From contig DJJR01000030.1 in NCBI GenBank assembly GCA_002434245.1, forward strand, positions 1-31,289: a stretch of 31,289 nt of DNA. Direction: 5' to 3'. The translations under genes were made by a program, and so were the position numbers. The DNA is from Pelosinus fermentans (GTDB taxonomy: Bacteria > Bacillota > Negativicutes > DSM-13327). Shown piece by piece: positions 6,184-14,739 of this stretch (position 1 is the first letter of the stretch; the number at the start of each line of letters is the position of its first letter). The notes under the pieces were generated by a model. It did no database searches. It worked only from the letters and a program-made list of their open reading frames with translations, and was not told where the DNA came from.

Positions 6184-9100
6184 ATGAACAAATTATTTGA
6201 AATTATGAAACAAGATCCTGGAATGAAGCGGGTTATTGCCGTTTCCCAATTGACTGCGAGTCAAAGCCAAATCTATGGTGTAACAGGTGTGCAAAAAAGC
6301 GTGTTATTAGCAGCGGCATATCAGTCTGCCCCTAAGCCTACTGTGATTGTTACTGGTAATCATGAGTCGGTAGAACAGCTGCGCGCAGATTTTGCTACGC
6401 TGCTTCCCAATACTCTTGTTCTCGAACTGCCGGCTTTAGATATTATTACATTTACAGCGGTTGCAAAAGGTGTTGAATTGGCAGCTCAGCGTATGGATGT
6501 TTTGGGGCGTTTGATCCGGGGAGAAAATATAATCGTTTTAGCCACGCCTGAGGCAGCCATGCAAAGAGTACTGCCCCGGGAACACTTTGAAAATAATCGT
6601 ATTACAATTAGTAACGGATCAGAGATGATACGTGAAGACTTGCTGGAGTCGCTGGTACGTTTTGGTTACGAACGGGTGGATCAAGTAGAGGGGCTTGGTC
6701 AGTTTAGTGCCAGAGGCGGTATTGTTGATATTTTCCCCATCAGCAGTAAAGTACCGATTCGTTTAGAGTTATTTGGTGATGAGGTGGATTCCCTGCGGGA
6801 GTTTGATCTTGCCTCACAGCGATCGATGCACGCCGTAGAGCAAGTGGATATTCTTCCTTTATCTGAGATTGAAAAAAGTGGAACTCCAACAGTGTTTTTA
6901 TCGTATTTACCAGCGATTTCAACCATTGTGTTTGACGAGACTGCTCGTATCCGCGAACAGATGGGTAAACTGGTAAAAGAAAATCCCGAGATTAAGAAAA
7001 GCACTTTTACGTGGTCAGATATAGTATCGGTGGCAGTGCATTACAATGTGTTATATCTTTCCTTAATGCTGCAAAAGATTCCTTATACCCAGCCTGATGA
7101 AATTATTAGCATTACAGCCAAAGGCATTGTGCCGTTTCATCGTCAAATGGATATGCTGATTGCAGAATTGAAAAATTGCCAGGAGCATAAGTCTTACCCT
7201 ATTATTTTTATGTCTAACCAGGAAAAGGCCGTATCGCTGCAGCATACCTTGGCGGAGGACGGTATTTCTGCTGTTTTTTCTGATGTCATCCATACGCTGA
7301 CCGAAGGTACTGTATTAATAACAGTTGGACTGCTCTCTGCAGGTTTTGAACTGCCTCAAGCCCGTCTTTTAGTAATTGCAGAAAAAGATATTATGGGCCG
7401 CCAGAAGAAAAAACCTCGTCCCAGAGTAGGGAAAGGTCAACAAATCGTTTATTTTCGTGATATTAAGATTGGCGATTATGTAGTTCATATCAATCATGGG
7501 ATTGGTAAATATGTAGGCGTAGAAACTTTGATTGTAGGAAATGTACATAAGGATTATCTGCATATTCGTTATGCGGGGGAAGATAAACTCTATGTTCCCA
7601 CGGATCAGGTACATTTACTGCAAAAGTATATTGGCTCTGAAGGTGATGCACCTCGTTTAAATAAAATGGGTGGCAGCGATTGGCTAAAGGCCAAGGGGAA
7701 AGCAGAAAAAGCAGTCGCAGACATGGCGAAAGAATTATTAGAGATCTATGCACAAAGGAAAGTTGCATCCGGTTTTGCCTTTGATCCTGATACGCCTTGG
7801 CAAAAAGAGTTTGAGGATGCCTTTCCTTATGAGGAGACACCTGATCAGCTCAGTGCTATTGTCGAGATTAAAAGTGACATGGAAAAAAGCCAGCCTATGG
7901 ATCGTTTATTATGCGGTGATGTGGGATTTGGCAAAACAGAGGTGGCCATTCGTGCTGCGTATAAAGCCGTCATGGGCGGTAAACAGGTTGCGATACTTGT
8001 ACCGACGACTGTGTTAGCTCAGCAGCATTATCAGACGATTAGTGCCCGCTTTGCCGGCTTTGGTCCAGTCGTAGATGTAATCAGCCGTTTTAGGAATGCA
8101 AGAGAGCAGCGAGCTACTATTGAGGCATTGGTCAGTGGGCAGGTAGATGTATTAATTGGTACCCATCGTATTTTGCAGTCAGATGTTATATTTAAAAATA
8201 TCGGACTGTTGATTGTCGATGAAGAACAGCGTTTTGGTGTAAAACAGAAAGAAAAATTAAAAAAATGGAGTGCGGGGATTGACGTATTAACATTAAGTGC
8301 GACTCCAATTCCTCGTACCTTGCATATGTCATTAGTCGGTGCAAGAGATATGAGTATTATTGAGACTCCGCCGGAAGAACGATTCCCCGTCCAAAGCTAT
8401 GTAGTAGAATACAATGAAGAAGTGATGCGTGATGCAATTAAGCGGGAATTAAAACGAGGCGGCCAGGTATACTTTGTCTATAATCGAGTACAGACTATAG
8501 ATAAAATGTACCGCCGTTTAGCAGAGATGCTGCCTGATGCTAAAATTCGTGTAGCTCATGGACAAATGCCGGAAGAAATGTTAGAACAAGCTATGCTTGA
8601 TTTTTATGAAGGCACTGATGATGTATTATTATGTACAAGTATCATTGAAAACGGCCTTGATGTGCCGAATGCGAATACGATTATTGTATATGATGCTGAT
8701 CATTTTGGTTTGTCTCAGTTATATCAAATGCGAGGGCGGGTAGGACGATCCCATCGTATGGCTTTTGCTTATTTTACCTACCGCCAGGATAAAGTACTGA
8801 CGGAAGTTGCAGAAAAGCGGCTGCAGGCAATAAAAGAATTTGCAGAATTAGGGGCTGGTTTTAAAATTGCTATGCGTGATTTAGAAATCAGGGGAGCTGG
8901 TAATTTGTTAGGGGCCCAGCAGCATGGACATATTGTAAGTGTAGGTTTTGAAATGTACTGCCGTTTACTGGATGAAGCTGTGCAGCAGTTAAAGACAGGG
9001 CGGACGTTAGAAGCGCCTGTGGAACCTGTGCTGGAATTTAATATAGATGCCTATATAAGTGGCGACTATATTAGTGACGCCATGCATAAAATTGAAATAT

Positions 9101-9453
9101 ACCAGCGGATTGCTGCCTGCAGAAATGAAAAACACATTTCTGATCTTGTGGATGAATTAATTGATCGTTTTGGGGAACCGCCTAGTTGTGTATTAAATTT
9201 GCTCGAAGTAGTGAAAATTAAAAATTTCTCCAGGGCCATTGGTATTCGTTCTGTCATTCAGCAGCCCAATTATATAGAAGTAGCATTTATTGATAAACCA
9301 AATGTAAAACCTGAGCAGATCATGGCATTGAAAGAAGCATTTCCTGCTCGTGTTATGATTTATCCTGAAGGTATACGACTCAAGACCGTACAAATTAGCA
9401 ATGATAAATTACTGAATTGGCTAGTCAAAGTGTTTACAACTTTGCTTTGTTAA
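6184..9453 (+). CDS. mfd: Transcription-repair coupling factor Mfd
   Basis: A 1089-aa ATP-driven DNA translocase that removes stalled RNA polymerase at lesions and recruits UvrA. Domains in order: UvrB-like damage-recognition region (1-300, including F-S-A-R-G-G-I-V-D-I-F-P), RNA-polymerase-interacting CarD-like domain near 420-490 (I-G-D-Y-V-V-H-I-N-H-G-I-G), Walker A G-D-V-G-F-G-K-T-E at about 579, D-E-E-Q box at about 679, helicase motifs through G-R-V-G-R, translocation module near 880-920 (R-D-L-E-I-R-G-A-G-N-L-L-G), and a C-terminal TRCF domain. It is slightly shorter than the B. subtilis protein (about 1177 aa). The start ATG 6184 follows AGGAAGAGGT and gives the family-like N-terminus M-N-K-L-F; an upstream in-frame TTG at 6142 lies in the promoter. 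It is the second gene of the conserved fin-mfd-spoVT-spoVB-yabN block. Confidence 0.98.
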   Translation: MNKLFEIMKQDPGMKRVIAVSQLTASQSQIYGVTGVQKSVLLAAAYQSAPKPTVIVTGNHESVEQLRADFATLLPNTLVLELPALDIITFTAVAKGVELAAQRMDVLGRLIRGENIIVLATPEAAMQRVLPREHFENNRITISNGSEMIREDLLESLVRFGYERVDQVEGLGQFSARGGIVDIFPISSKVPIRLELFGDEVDSLREFDLASQRSMHAVEQVDILPLSEIEKSGTPTVFLSYLPAISTIVFDETARIREQMGKLVKENPEIKKSTFTWSDIVSVAVHYNVLYLSLMLQKIPYTQPDEIISITAKGIVPFHRQMDMLIAELKNCQEHKSYPIIFMSNQEKAVSLQHTLAEDGISAVFSDVIHTLTEGTVLITVGLLSAGFELPQARLLVIAEKDIMGRQKKKPRPRVGKGQQIVYFRDIKIGDYVVHINHGIGKYVGVETLIVGNVHKDYLHIRYAGEDKLYVPTDQVHLLQKYIGSEGDAPRLNKMGGSDWLKAKGKAEKAVADMAKELLEIYAQRKVASGFAFDPDTPWQKEFEDAFPYEETPDQLSAIVEIKSDMEKSQPMDRLLCGDVGFGKTEVAIRAAYKAVMGGKQVAILVPTTVLAQQHYQTISARFAGFGPVVDVISRFRNAREQRATIEALVSGQVDVLIGTHRILQSDVIFKNIGLLIVDEEQRFGVKQKEKLKKWSAGIDVLTLSATPIPRTLHMSLVGARDMSIIETPPEERFPVQSYVVEYNEEVMRDAIKRELKRGGQVYFVYNRVQTIDKMYRRLAEMLPDAKIRVAHGQMPEEMLEQAMLDFYEGTDDVLLCTSIIENGLDVPNANTIIVYDADHFGLSQLYQMRGRVGRSHRMAFAYFTYRQDKVLTEVAEKRLQAIKEFAELGAGFKIAMRDLEIRGAGNLLGAQQHGHIVSVGFEMYCRLLDEAVQQLKTGRTLEAPVEPVLEFNIDAYISGDYISDAMHKIEIYQRIAACRNEKHISDLVDELIDRFGEPPSCVLNLLEVVKIKNFSRAIGIRSVIQQPNYIEVAFIDKPNVKPEQIMALKEAFPARVMIYPEGIRLKTVQISNDKLLNWLVKVFTTLLC

Positions 9454-9548
9454 GAAGTTAAAGAGAAGGTAATCCTAAGATCCCTGCATGCAAATGATAT
9501 TTTTGTATTATATACCTGTTTTTAGAAATTTTTAGGCATCATGTATGT

Positions 9549-9578
9549 GAATAAAAATGTCTCGTAAGATATATACTA
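9549..9578 (+). promoter_or_regulatory. Candidate sigma-G promoter for spoVT
   Basis: GAATA (9549-9553), exactly 18 bp, TATACTA (9572-9578). This fits the known sigma-G pattern GHATR-N18-CATXHTA with one mismatch (T for C). spoVT is a sigma-G gene in B. subtilis. The start codon is 45 nt downstream. Confidence 0.55.
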
Positions 9579-9623
9579 TCACTGAAATCAGATGTCAAAA
9601 ACTGTAGAAAAGGGGGGATACTG

Positions 9624-10193
9624 GTGAAAGCCACTGGAATTGTAAGAAGAATTGATGACTTAGGCAGAGTTGTAATACCTAAAGAAATTAGGCGAACACT
9701 TAGGATTCGCGAAGGTGATCCATTGGAGATATATGTTGATCGAGAAGGGGAAGTGATCTTAAAGAAATATTCTCCAGTAAGCGAACTAGGTGATTTTGCA
9801 AAGGAATATGCCGATTCGTTATATGAAGCAGTCGGCCATATCATCTTAATAGCGGACAGAGATACGATAGTTGCTGTCGCTGGTTCTTCAAAGAAGGAGT
9901 TTATGAATAAACCGTTAGGATCAGCTCTGGAAAAAGTTATGGAAGATCGTAAAGCGGTTTTATTGAACAATCTTGCAGAAGCCAAAGGCTCTAAGGGTTC
10001 GATAATTGACTCTGGTGAAGAAGAAGAGGTATCGAAATTCACTGCTGAAGTGATTGCGCCGATTATTGTAGAGGGGACTTCCATTGGTGCAGTGGTTATT
10101 TGCACGAAGCAGCAAGGAGTGCAGATGAGTGAAATGGAAGTAAAACTAGCAGAGACTGCTGCAGGATTTTTAGCAAAACAAATGGCCACATAA
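9624..10193 (+). CDS. spoVT: Stage V sporulation regulator SpoVT
   Basis: A 189-aa forespore transcription regulator that tunes sigma-G-dependent genes, affecting spore coat/cortex properties and germination. Residues 1-50 are an AbrB-type swapped-hairpin DNA-binding domain (M-K-A-T-G-I-V-R-R-I-D-D-L-G-R-V-V-I-P) nearly identical to the B. subtilis protein. Residues about 55-185 form the GAF-like effector domain, ending A-E-T-A-A-G-F-L-A-K-Q-M. It is about 10 residues longer than the B. subtilis protein (178 aa), with an acidic insertion (G-E-E-E-E-V) near 131. GTG 9624 is set by AAGGGGGGAT. A sigma-G-like promoter precedes it and an intrinsic terminator follows, so it is its own transcription unit. 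A 216-aa open frame on the opposite strand is a shadow. Confidence 0.97.
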   Translation: MKATGIVRRIDDLGRVVIPKEIRRTLRIREGDPLEIYVDREGEVILKKYSPVSELGDFAKEYADSLYEAVGHIILIADRDTIVAVAGSSKKEFMNKPLGSALEKVMEDRKAVLLNNLAEAKGSKGSIIDSGEEEEVSKFTAEVIAPIIVEGTSIGAVVICTKQQGVQMSEMEVKLAETAAGFLAKQMAT

Positions 10194-10205
10194 TATGAAA
10201 GTTGT

Positions 10206-10238
10206 AAAAAGTAGCGGACACAGATTCGCTACTTTTTT
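10206..10238 (+). terminator. Intrinsic terminator after spoVT
   Basis: Stem AAAAAGTAGCG (10206-10216) / CGCTACTTTTT (10227-10237), 10-nt loop, T-run included in the right arm. Confidence 0.88.
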
Positions 10239-10249
10239 GCTATGATCCA

Positions 10250-10285
10250 CTCTTTCTTCTTCGCGTCTTTGCGGTTTTTAAAATT
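10250..10285. repeat. Remnant of the dispersed intergenic repeat
   Basis: CTTCGCGTCTTTGCGGTTTTTA (10258 onward) matches the right arm of the family (compare the copies near 16300 and 20112). The left arm is missing, apparently replaced by the spoVT terminator region. Confidence 0.5.
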
Positions 10286-10305
10286 TTATTTTTACAAAAG
10301 AAGTA

Positions 10306-10334
10306 TTAGCAGTAATTATATTTTGCGATAATAT
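10306..10334 (+). promoter_or_regulatory. Weak promoter candidate for the SpoVB-family gene
   Basis: TTAGCA (10306-10311), 17 bp, TAATAT (10329-10334), with an overlapping TATAAT at 10332-10337 of poorer spacing. A sporulation sigma factor could use this region instead; no clear sigma-E or sigma-G match was seen. Confidence 0.3.
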
Positions 10335-10389
10335 AATGTTCATCTTCTGAATAAGTAGTAATAGGAATGCTTTAGGAGGAAGAAATTAC

Positions 10390-11991
10390 GTGAGTAAAGA
10401 TACATTTTTAAAAGGGGCATTCATTTTAACCCTTGCTGGTGTTGTGGTAAAAATTATTGGTTCGGTAAACCGCATCCTTCTCTCCCGCTTATTAGGGGGC
10501 GAAGGAATTGGATTATACCAGATGGCATACCCAATTTATTTATTAGCCTTGAGTATTTCATCTGCCGGTATTCCGGTAGCTATTTCTATTATTGTTGCTG
10601 AGAAAGTGGCCTTATCTGACTTTCGCGGTGCAAATCGGGTATTTCGCATTTCATTAGGCTTATTAACGATAACGGGAATTGTTTTTACATTTCTATTATA
10701 TTTTGGTGCGGGATGGCTGGTTGAAAATCAATTTGTACGTGATCCACGTGCATATTATGCAATTGCTGCTTTGGCTCCAGCGATCTTCTTCGTTACGATT
10801 TTATCTAGTTATCGTGGTTATTTTCAAGGAATGCAGATGATGACACCTACAGCTGTATCGCAAATTTTTGAACAGCTGATTCGAGTCGTAACCATGGTAT
10901 TTTTAGCTTTTTACCTATTACCGATTGGTCTTGAATATGCAGCTGCTGGTGCCAGTTTTGGTGCAGGACCTGGTGCCTTAGCCGGTTTATTGGTATTAAT
11001 GTATTATTATTGGCGGCATAGTACCGCATTAAAAGCAAAAATAGCTATGCAGCCGATTATAAAACAAGAAGCAAGCGGGAAAATTATTTCGCGGATTGTA
11101 AAATTGGCCCTGCCTGTGTCACTGGCAAATATTATGCTGCCAATCGTGTCCAGCATTGACTTGTTAATTGTACCGGCACGGTTAGAAATTGCCGGCTATA
11201 CGGTAGGTCAGGCAACGGAATTGTTTGGATACCTGACGGGCATGGCAATAGCACTTATCAATGTCCCCACTATTTTGACGGGATCATTGGCATCCAGCTT
11301 GGTCCCCGCCATATCGGAAGCCTTTACGCTCAAGGATCACAAGCGAATCTATCAGCGCACAGCTATGGCGATGCGATTTGCCAATTTGATTACCATACCC
11401 AGTTTTGTCGGAATGTGTCTGCTGGCTACACCGATATCGCAAATGCTGTATGGTACGCCCAATGCTGGAGTACCTATCGCCATATTATCAGGCGGTGTCA
11501 TTATGCTGGGGATACATCAGATTACTACGGGAGTATTGCAGGGATTAGGGTATACGGCGATTCCTCTTATTAATATGATCATTTCTGCTGTTGTAAAAAT
11601 TGTTATGAGCTGGACATTAACTGCGATCCCTTCTTTTGGCATAAAAGGCGCTGCTTGGGCAACAAATGTTGATTTTGCCTTGGCTGCTCTTTTGAATATG
11701 TATTTTGTATATCGCTATGTAGGATTTAGTATCAATATCAAAGATACATTAAAGACGGTTGCAGCTGCCATTATCATGGGCGCTATGGTTTTGTTAACCT
11801 ATGATGCGGTGATGGCAAAAACCTTGCATAACACAATGGCTACCTTGGCTTCTGTTTGTATAGGTGCTATAGTATACAGTATTATTCTTTTATTATTAGG
11901 AGGTATCGAGCAGGAGGATATCGAAAAAATACCTAAAATAGGCAGCAAACTAGCTCGTTTATTAGCTAAAATAGGTATATTACGAAAATAA
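10390..11991 (+). CDS. spoVB: SpoVB/YabM-family MOP-superfamily flippase
   Basis: A 533-aa polytopic inner-membrane protein (about 14 hydrophobic segments) of the polysaccharide transporter/MATE-like superfamily. Members move lipid-linked saccharides across the membrane; SpoVB-type members are linked to spore cortex peptidoglycan. It opens with S-K-D-T-F-L-K-G-A-F-I-L-T-L-A-G, and the loop S-R-L-L-G-G-E-G-I-G-L-Y-Q-M-A is typical of the family. GTG 10390 follows AGGAGGAAGAA. Position between spoVT and the yabN-like gene corresponds to yabM in B. subtilis, a close paralogue of spoVB, so the symbol is a family name rather than a proven orthologue. yabN starts 38 nt after its stop, so the two are probably co-transcribed. 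Confidence 0.82.
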   Translation: MSKDTFLKGAFILTLAGVVVKIIGSVNRILLSRLLGGEGIGLYQMAYPIYLLALSISSAGIPVAISIIVAEKVALSDFRGANRVFRISLGLLTITGIVFTFLLYFGAGWLVENQFVRDPRAYYAIAALAPAIFFVTILSSYRGYFQGMQMMTPTAVSQIFEQLIRVVTMVFLAFYLLPIGLEYAAAGASFGAGPGALAGLLVLMYYYWRHSTALKAKIAMQPIIKQEASGKIISRIVKLALPVSLANIMLPIVSSIDLLIVPARLEIAGYTVGQATELFGYLTGMAIALINVPTILTGSLASSLVPAISEAFTLKDHKRIYQRTAMAMRFANLITIPSFVGMCLLATPISQMLYGTPNAGVPIAILSGGVIMLGIHQITTGVLQGLGYTAIPLINMIISAVVKIVMSWTLTAIPSFGIKGAAWATNVDFALAALLNMYFVYRYVGFSINIKDTLKTVAAAIIMGAMVLLTYDAVMAKTLHNTMATLASVCIGAIVYSIILLLLGGIEQEDIEKIPKIGSKLARLLAKIGILRK

Positions 11992-12029
11992 TAAAATTTT
12001 TACTTTAATTATGAATATGAGGCGATAAT

Positions 12030-13487
12030 GTGGGAGAAATTACAATTGTAGGATTAGGACCTGGTTCTTTTGGTCTCATCACCGTGGAGACATTAGAATT
12101 ATTAAAGACTGCAGAAAAATTGCTTTTGCGTACTGCAAAGCATCCAACTGTAACAGCAATGAGGGAACGTGGTATTGCATTTACTAGTTATGACTATGTT
12201 TATGAGGAGAAGACGTCATTTGAGGAAGTTTACGAGACGATCGCTCATGAATGTTTACGCCAGGCAGCACTGGGGAAAAAGGTAGTATATGCCGTACCAG
12301 GCAGCCCCCTTGTAGCAGAGAAAACTGTGATGCTAATTCGAGAATTGGCAGGTGAACAGGGGATTGCCGTTAGGATTTTGCCTGGGATGAGTTTTCTGGA
12401 AGTCTTATATACAAGACTTGCCATAGACCCCATTGAAGGCATTACGGTACTGGATGCTGCTGATTTAGCAGCCATACCTCCGGAATTAATGACTGCTTTA
12501 GTGGTAACACAAGTCTATAATCAGTACATTGCTTCAGAGGCTAAACTGGTGCTGATGGAATATTATCCCGATGACTATGAAGTGATTGTTGTGAAAAATT
12601 TGGGGTTACCAGATGAACAGTTATTAGCAGTACCTTTGTTCGAACTGGACAGAGTGCAGGAGATTGATCATCTAACCAGTGTGTATGTGCCGCGACGGAG
12701 TACTGCAGTGAATCGCTTTTCCTTAAATCCTATACTCAATGTGATGGCTAAGCTTCGCTCGAATGAGGGATGTATATGGGATATTGAGCAAACCCACTCC
12801 AGTCTTAGAAGGTATATTGTGGAGGAGGTTTATGAAGTTCTAGAGGCCATTGATTTACAAGAAGGAGAATTATTATGTGAAGAGCTAGGAGATTTGCTAT
12901 TACAGATTGTATTTCATGCCCGCATTGCAGAAGAAGCAAAGGTATTTACCATGCAGCAGGTAATTGACGGCATTGCAGAGAAAATGATACGCCGTCATCC
13001 TCATGTATTTGGTGATACAAGCGTCCGGGACGCAGGCGAGGTAGTACTAAACTGGGATGCGATAAAAAAGCAGGAGCACGGCAATGAGAGACCGTCTGTG
13101 CTTGATGGTATACCGAAGGGACTGCCCAGTCTCATGAGAGCTTACAAACTGCAGGCGAAAGCTGCTAAAGTCGGATTTGACTGGGATAGGATTGAGCCTG
13201 TATGGGACAAGATATATGAAGAATTAAATGAACTCAAAGATGCCTGTTCCCAGGGACAAGCTGCTAACATGGAAGCGGAATTGGGAGATGTATTATTTTC
13301 AATTGTAAATTTGGCAAGATTTTTGAAAATTGATAGTGAAGTTGCCTTAAATAGTACAAATAACAAGTTTCGCCGTAGATTCTTGTACATTGAAAATAGG
13401 ATGAAAGAAAAAATGCTAAAATGGGAAAATATGTCACTAAAACAGCTCGATTTCTTATGGGAAGAGGCGAAAAGTAACAAAATATAA
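12030..13487 (+). CDS. YabN-type tetrapyrrole methylase / MazG pyrophosphohydrolase fusion
   Basis: A 485-aa cytosolic two-domain protein. Residues 1-220 are a SAM-dependent tetrapyrrole-methylase fold (G-L-G-P-G-S-F near residue 8, P-G-S-P-L-V-A). Residues about 230-485 are MazG, a nucleoside triphosphate pyrophosphohydrolase that cleans modified dNTPs. W-D-I-E-Q-T-H near 250, the metal-binding E-E-V-Y-E plus E-E-L-G-D set, and the second helical half (R-A-Y-K-L-Q-A-K-A-A-K-V-G-F-D-W near 369) are all visible. GTG 12030 is chosen over the overlapping out-of-frame ATG 12028; GAGG lies at 12019-12022. The methylase substrate is unknown for this family. Fused form and position match B. subtilis yabN. 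No terminator is seen before hup. Confidence 0.93.
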   Translation: MGEITIVGLGPGSFGLITVETLELLKTAEKLLLRTAKHPTVTAMRERGIAFTSYDYVYEEKTSFEEVYETIAHECLRQAALGKKVVYAVPGSPLVAEKTVMLIRELAGEQGIAVRILPGMSFLEVLYTRLAIDPIEGITVLDAADLAAIPPELMTALVVTQVYNQYIASEAKLVLMEYYPDDYEVIVVKNLGLPDEQLLAVPLFELDRVQEIDHLTSVYVPRRSTAVNRFSLNPILNVMAKLRSNEGCIWDIEQTHSSLRRYIVEEVYEVLEAIDLQEGELLCEELGDLLLQIVFHARIAEEAKVFTMQQVIDGIAEKMIRRHPHVFGDTSVRDAGEVVLNWDAIKKQEHGNERPSVLDGIPKGLPSLMRAYKLQAKAAKVGFDWDRIEPVWDKIYEELNELKDACSQGQAANMEAELGDVLFSIVNLARFLKIDSEVALNSTNNKFRRRFLYIENRMKEKMLKWENMSLKQLDFLWEEAKSNKI

Positions 13488-13492
13488 AGAAA

Positions 13493-13521
13493 TTGGGATA
13501 TTTTTAGTATTTTTTTAAAAT
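13493..13521 (+). promoter_or_regulatory. Sigma-A-type promoter for hup
   Basis: TTGGGA (13493-13498), 17 bp, TAAAAT (13516-13521). It would give a leader of about 64 nt before GTG 13592. Confidence 0.5.
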
Positions 13522-13591
13522 CTAGACAGGAATAAAAAAAATGATAGCGAATAAGCTATTCGTAACGATTTTTCATAAGGAGGCTATTTTT

Positions 13592-13867
13592 GTGAATAAA
13601 ACTGAATTAATTGCAAGTGTTGCAGAAAAAGCGGGTTTGACTAAGAAGGATGCTGAGAAAGCAATCAATGCTTTATTTGTTAGTGTTGAGGAAGCTTTGG
13701 CACAACAAGATAAAGTCCAAATCATTGGGTTTGGTACTTTTGAAGTAAAAACACGTGAAGAAAGAAAAGGCCGTAACCCACAAACAGGCGCTGAAATTAC
13801 TATTCCAGCATCTAAAAACCCAGTTTTCAAAGCTGGTAAAGGCTTAAAAGACGTAGTAAATAAATAA
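13592..13867 (+). CDS. hup: Histone-like DNA-binding protein HU
   Basis: A 91-aa nucleoid protein that bends DNA as a dimer. The sequence is textbook [18 protein letters not shown] at the start, the I-I-G-F-G-T-F-E-V core, and the DNA-embracing arm [12 protein letters not shown] with the intercalating Pro, ending [11 protein letters not shown]. The start is GTG 13592, set by AAGGAGG at 13577-13583. The frame is open upstream to 13541, but those residues are not HU-like. It has its own promoter and terminator, as expected for an abundant protein. Confidence 0.97.
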   Translation: MNKTELIASVAEKAGLTKKDAEKAINALFVSVEEALAQQDKVQIIGFGTFEVKTREERKGRNPQTGAEITIPASKNPVFKAGKGLKDVVNK

Positions 13868-13883
13868 ATTTAATTATAAATAG

Positions 13884-13916
13884 AAACCAGGTTAATATAA
13901 CCTGGTTTTTATTTTA
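13884..13916 (+). terminator. Intrinsic terminator after hup
   Basis: Stem AAACCAGGTT (13884-13893) / AACCTGGTTT (13899-13908), loop AATAT, then TTATTTT. It ends only about 15 nt before the next start codon. Confidence 0.88.
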
Positions 13917-13930
13917 AGGAAGTGAAGTAT

Positions 13931-14626
13931 ATGATAAGCAACATATTGGTAGTTGATGATGAGCCTTCCATTGTAGAACTAATTGATTTTAACTTGCAAA
14001 AAACAGGTTACCACGTTCTTAAGGCAGAGAATGGTCATGAAGCATTGCAGTTGGTTAGGACCAATAAGCCTGATTTGATTATACTGGATTTAATGATACC
14101 CGGCATTGATGGTATAGAGGTATGTCGCAAGTTGAAAGGACAGCAGGAAACTGCGGCGATTCCCATTATTATGCTGACAGCCAAAAATGAAGAAGTGGAT
14201 AAAATTGTAGGCTTAGAGTTAGGTGCAGATGACTATATGACTAAGCCTTTTAGTCCTCGGGAACTTATGGCTCGCGTAAAAGCGGTGCTGAGACGAAGTC
14301 ATAAAGATAGTATACAGCACGATGGCGAGTTAGTTGTTGGAAAACTGCGATTGAATTTTTCCAGTTATACGGCATATTTGGATCAAGAGAAGTTAGAGCT
14401 TACTCCTAAGGAATATGAGTTATTGAAATTATTTATTACAAATGTAGGCAGAGCCTATACACGTGAGCAATTGCTGGAGAAGGTATGGGGGTATGAATAT
14501 TTTGGTGATACTCGTACAGTGGATGTACATGTCCGTCACCTAAGAGCAAAAATGGCAGCTGAGCCGAAAGTGGCAGAAGCAATTGAGACAGTTCGGGGAG
14601 TCGGCTACCGCTTCAGCGAAATTTAA
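13931..14626 (+). CDS. PhoB/PhoP-type OmpR-family response regulator
   Basis: A 231-aa two-domain regulator. Receiver: Asp 9/Asp 10, phospho-Asp 53 (L-D-L-M-I-P-G), Thr 83, Lys 105 (T-K-P-F). Residues about 135-231 are an OmpR winged helix (L-T-P-K-E-Y-E-L-L-K-L, then R-T-V-D-V-H-V-R-H-L-R-A-K, ending R-G-V-G-Y-R-F). With pstB and phoU directly downstream it is very probably the phosphate regulator, and the TTAACA repeats upstream of pstC are the type of site such a protein binds. The sensor kinase PhoR is not next to it. ATG 13931 is preferred with AAGGAAG at 13916-13922; an in-frame GTG at 13922 overlaps that site. No promoter was found in the tiny gap after the hup terminator, so it may depend on read-through or on a promoter overlapping hup. 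Confidence 0.87.
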   Translation: MISNILVVDDEPSIVELIDFNLQKTGYHVLKAENGHEALQLVRTNKPDLIILDLMIPGIDGIEVCRKLKGQQETAAIPIIMLTAKNEEVDKIVGLELGADDYMTKPFSPRELMARVKAVLRRSHKDSIQHDGELVVGKLRLNFSSYTAYLDQEKLELTPKEYELLKLFITNVGRAYTREQLLEKVWGYEYFGDTRTVDVHVRHLRAKMAAEPKVAEAIETVRGVGYRFSEI

Positions 14627-14739
14627 CAAAAACATAATAATAAATACCTGCATTTTGTGGTATATTTTCTATATCAATATATATCTGATGACTGGATTTC
14701 GATATATGAAGAATCGCCCTAAGTGGCAGGAGGACATCT

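Noticed and set aside
9539..10189. A 216-aa open frame on the minus strand opposite spoVT
   Set aside because: It mirrors the strongly supported spoVT gene, has Ser/Ile-rich composition typical of an antisense shadow, and matches no family I know.
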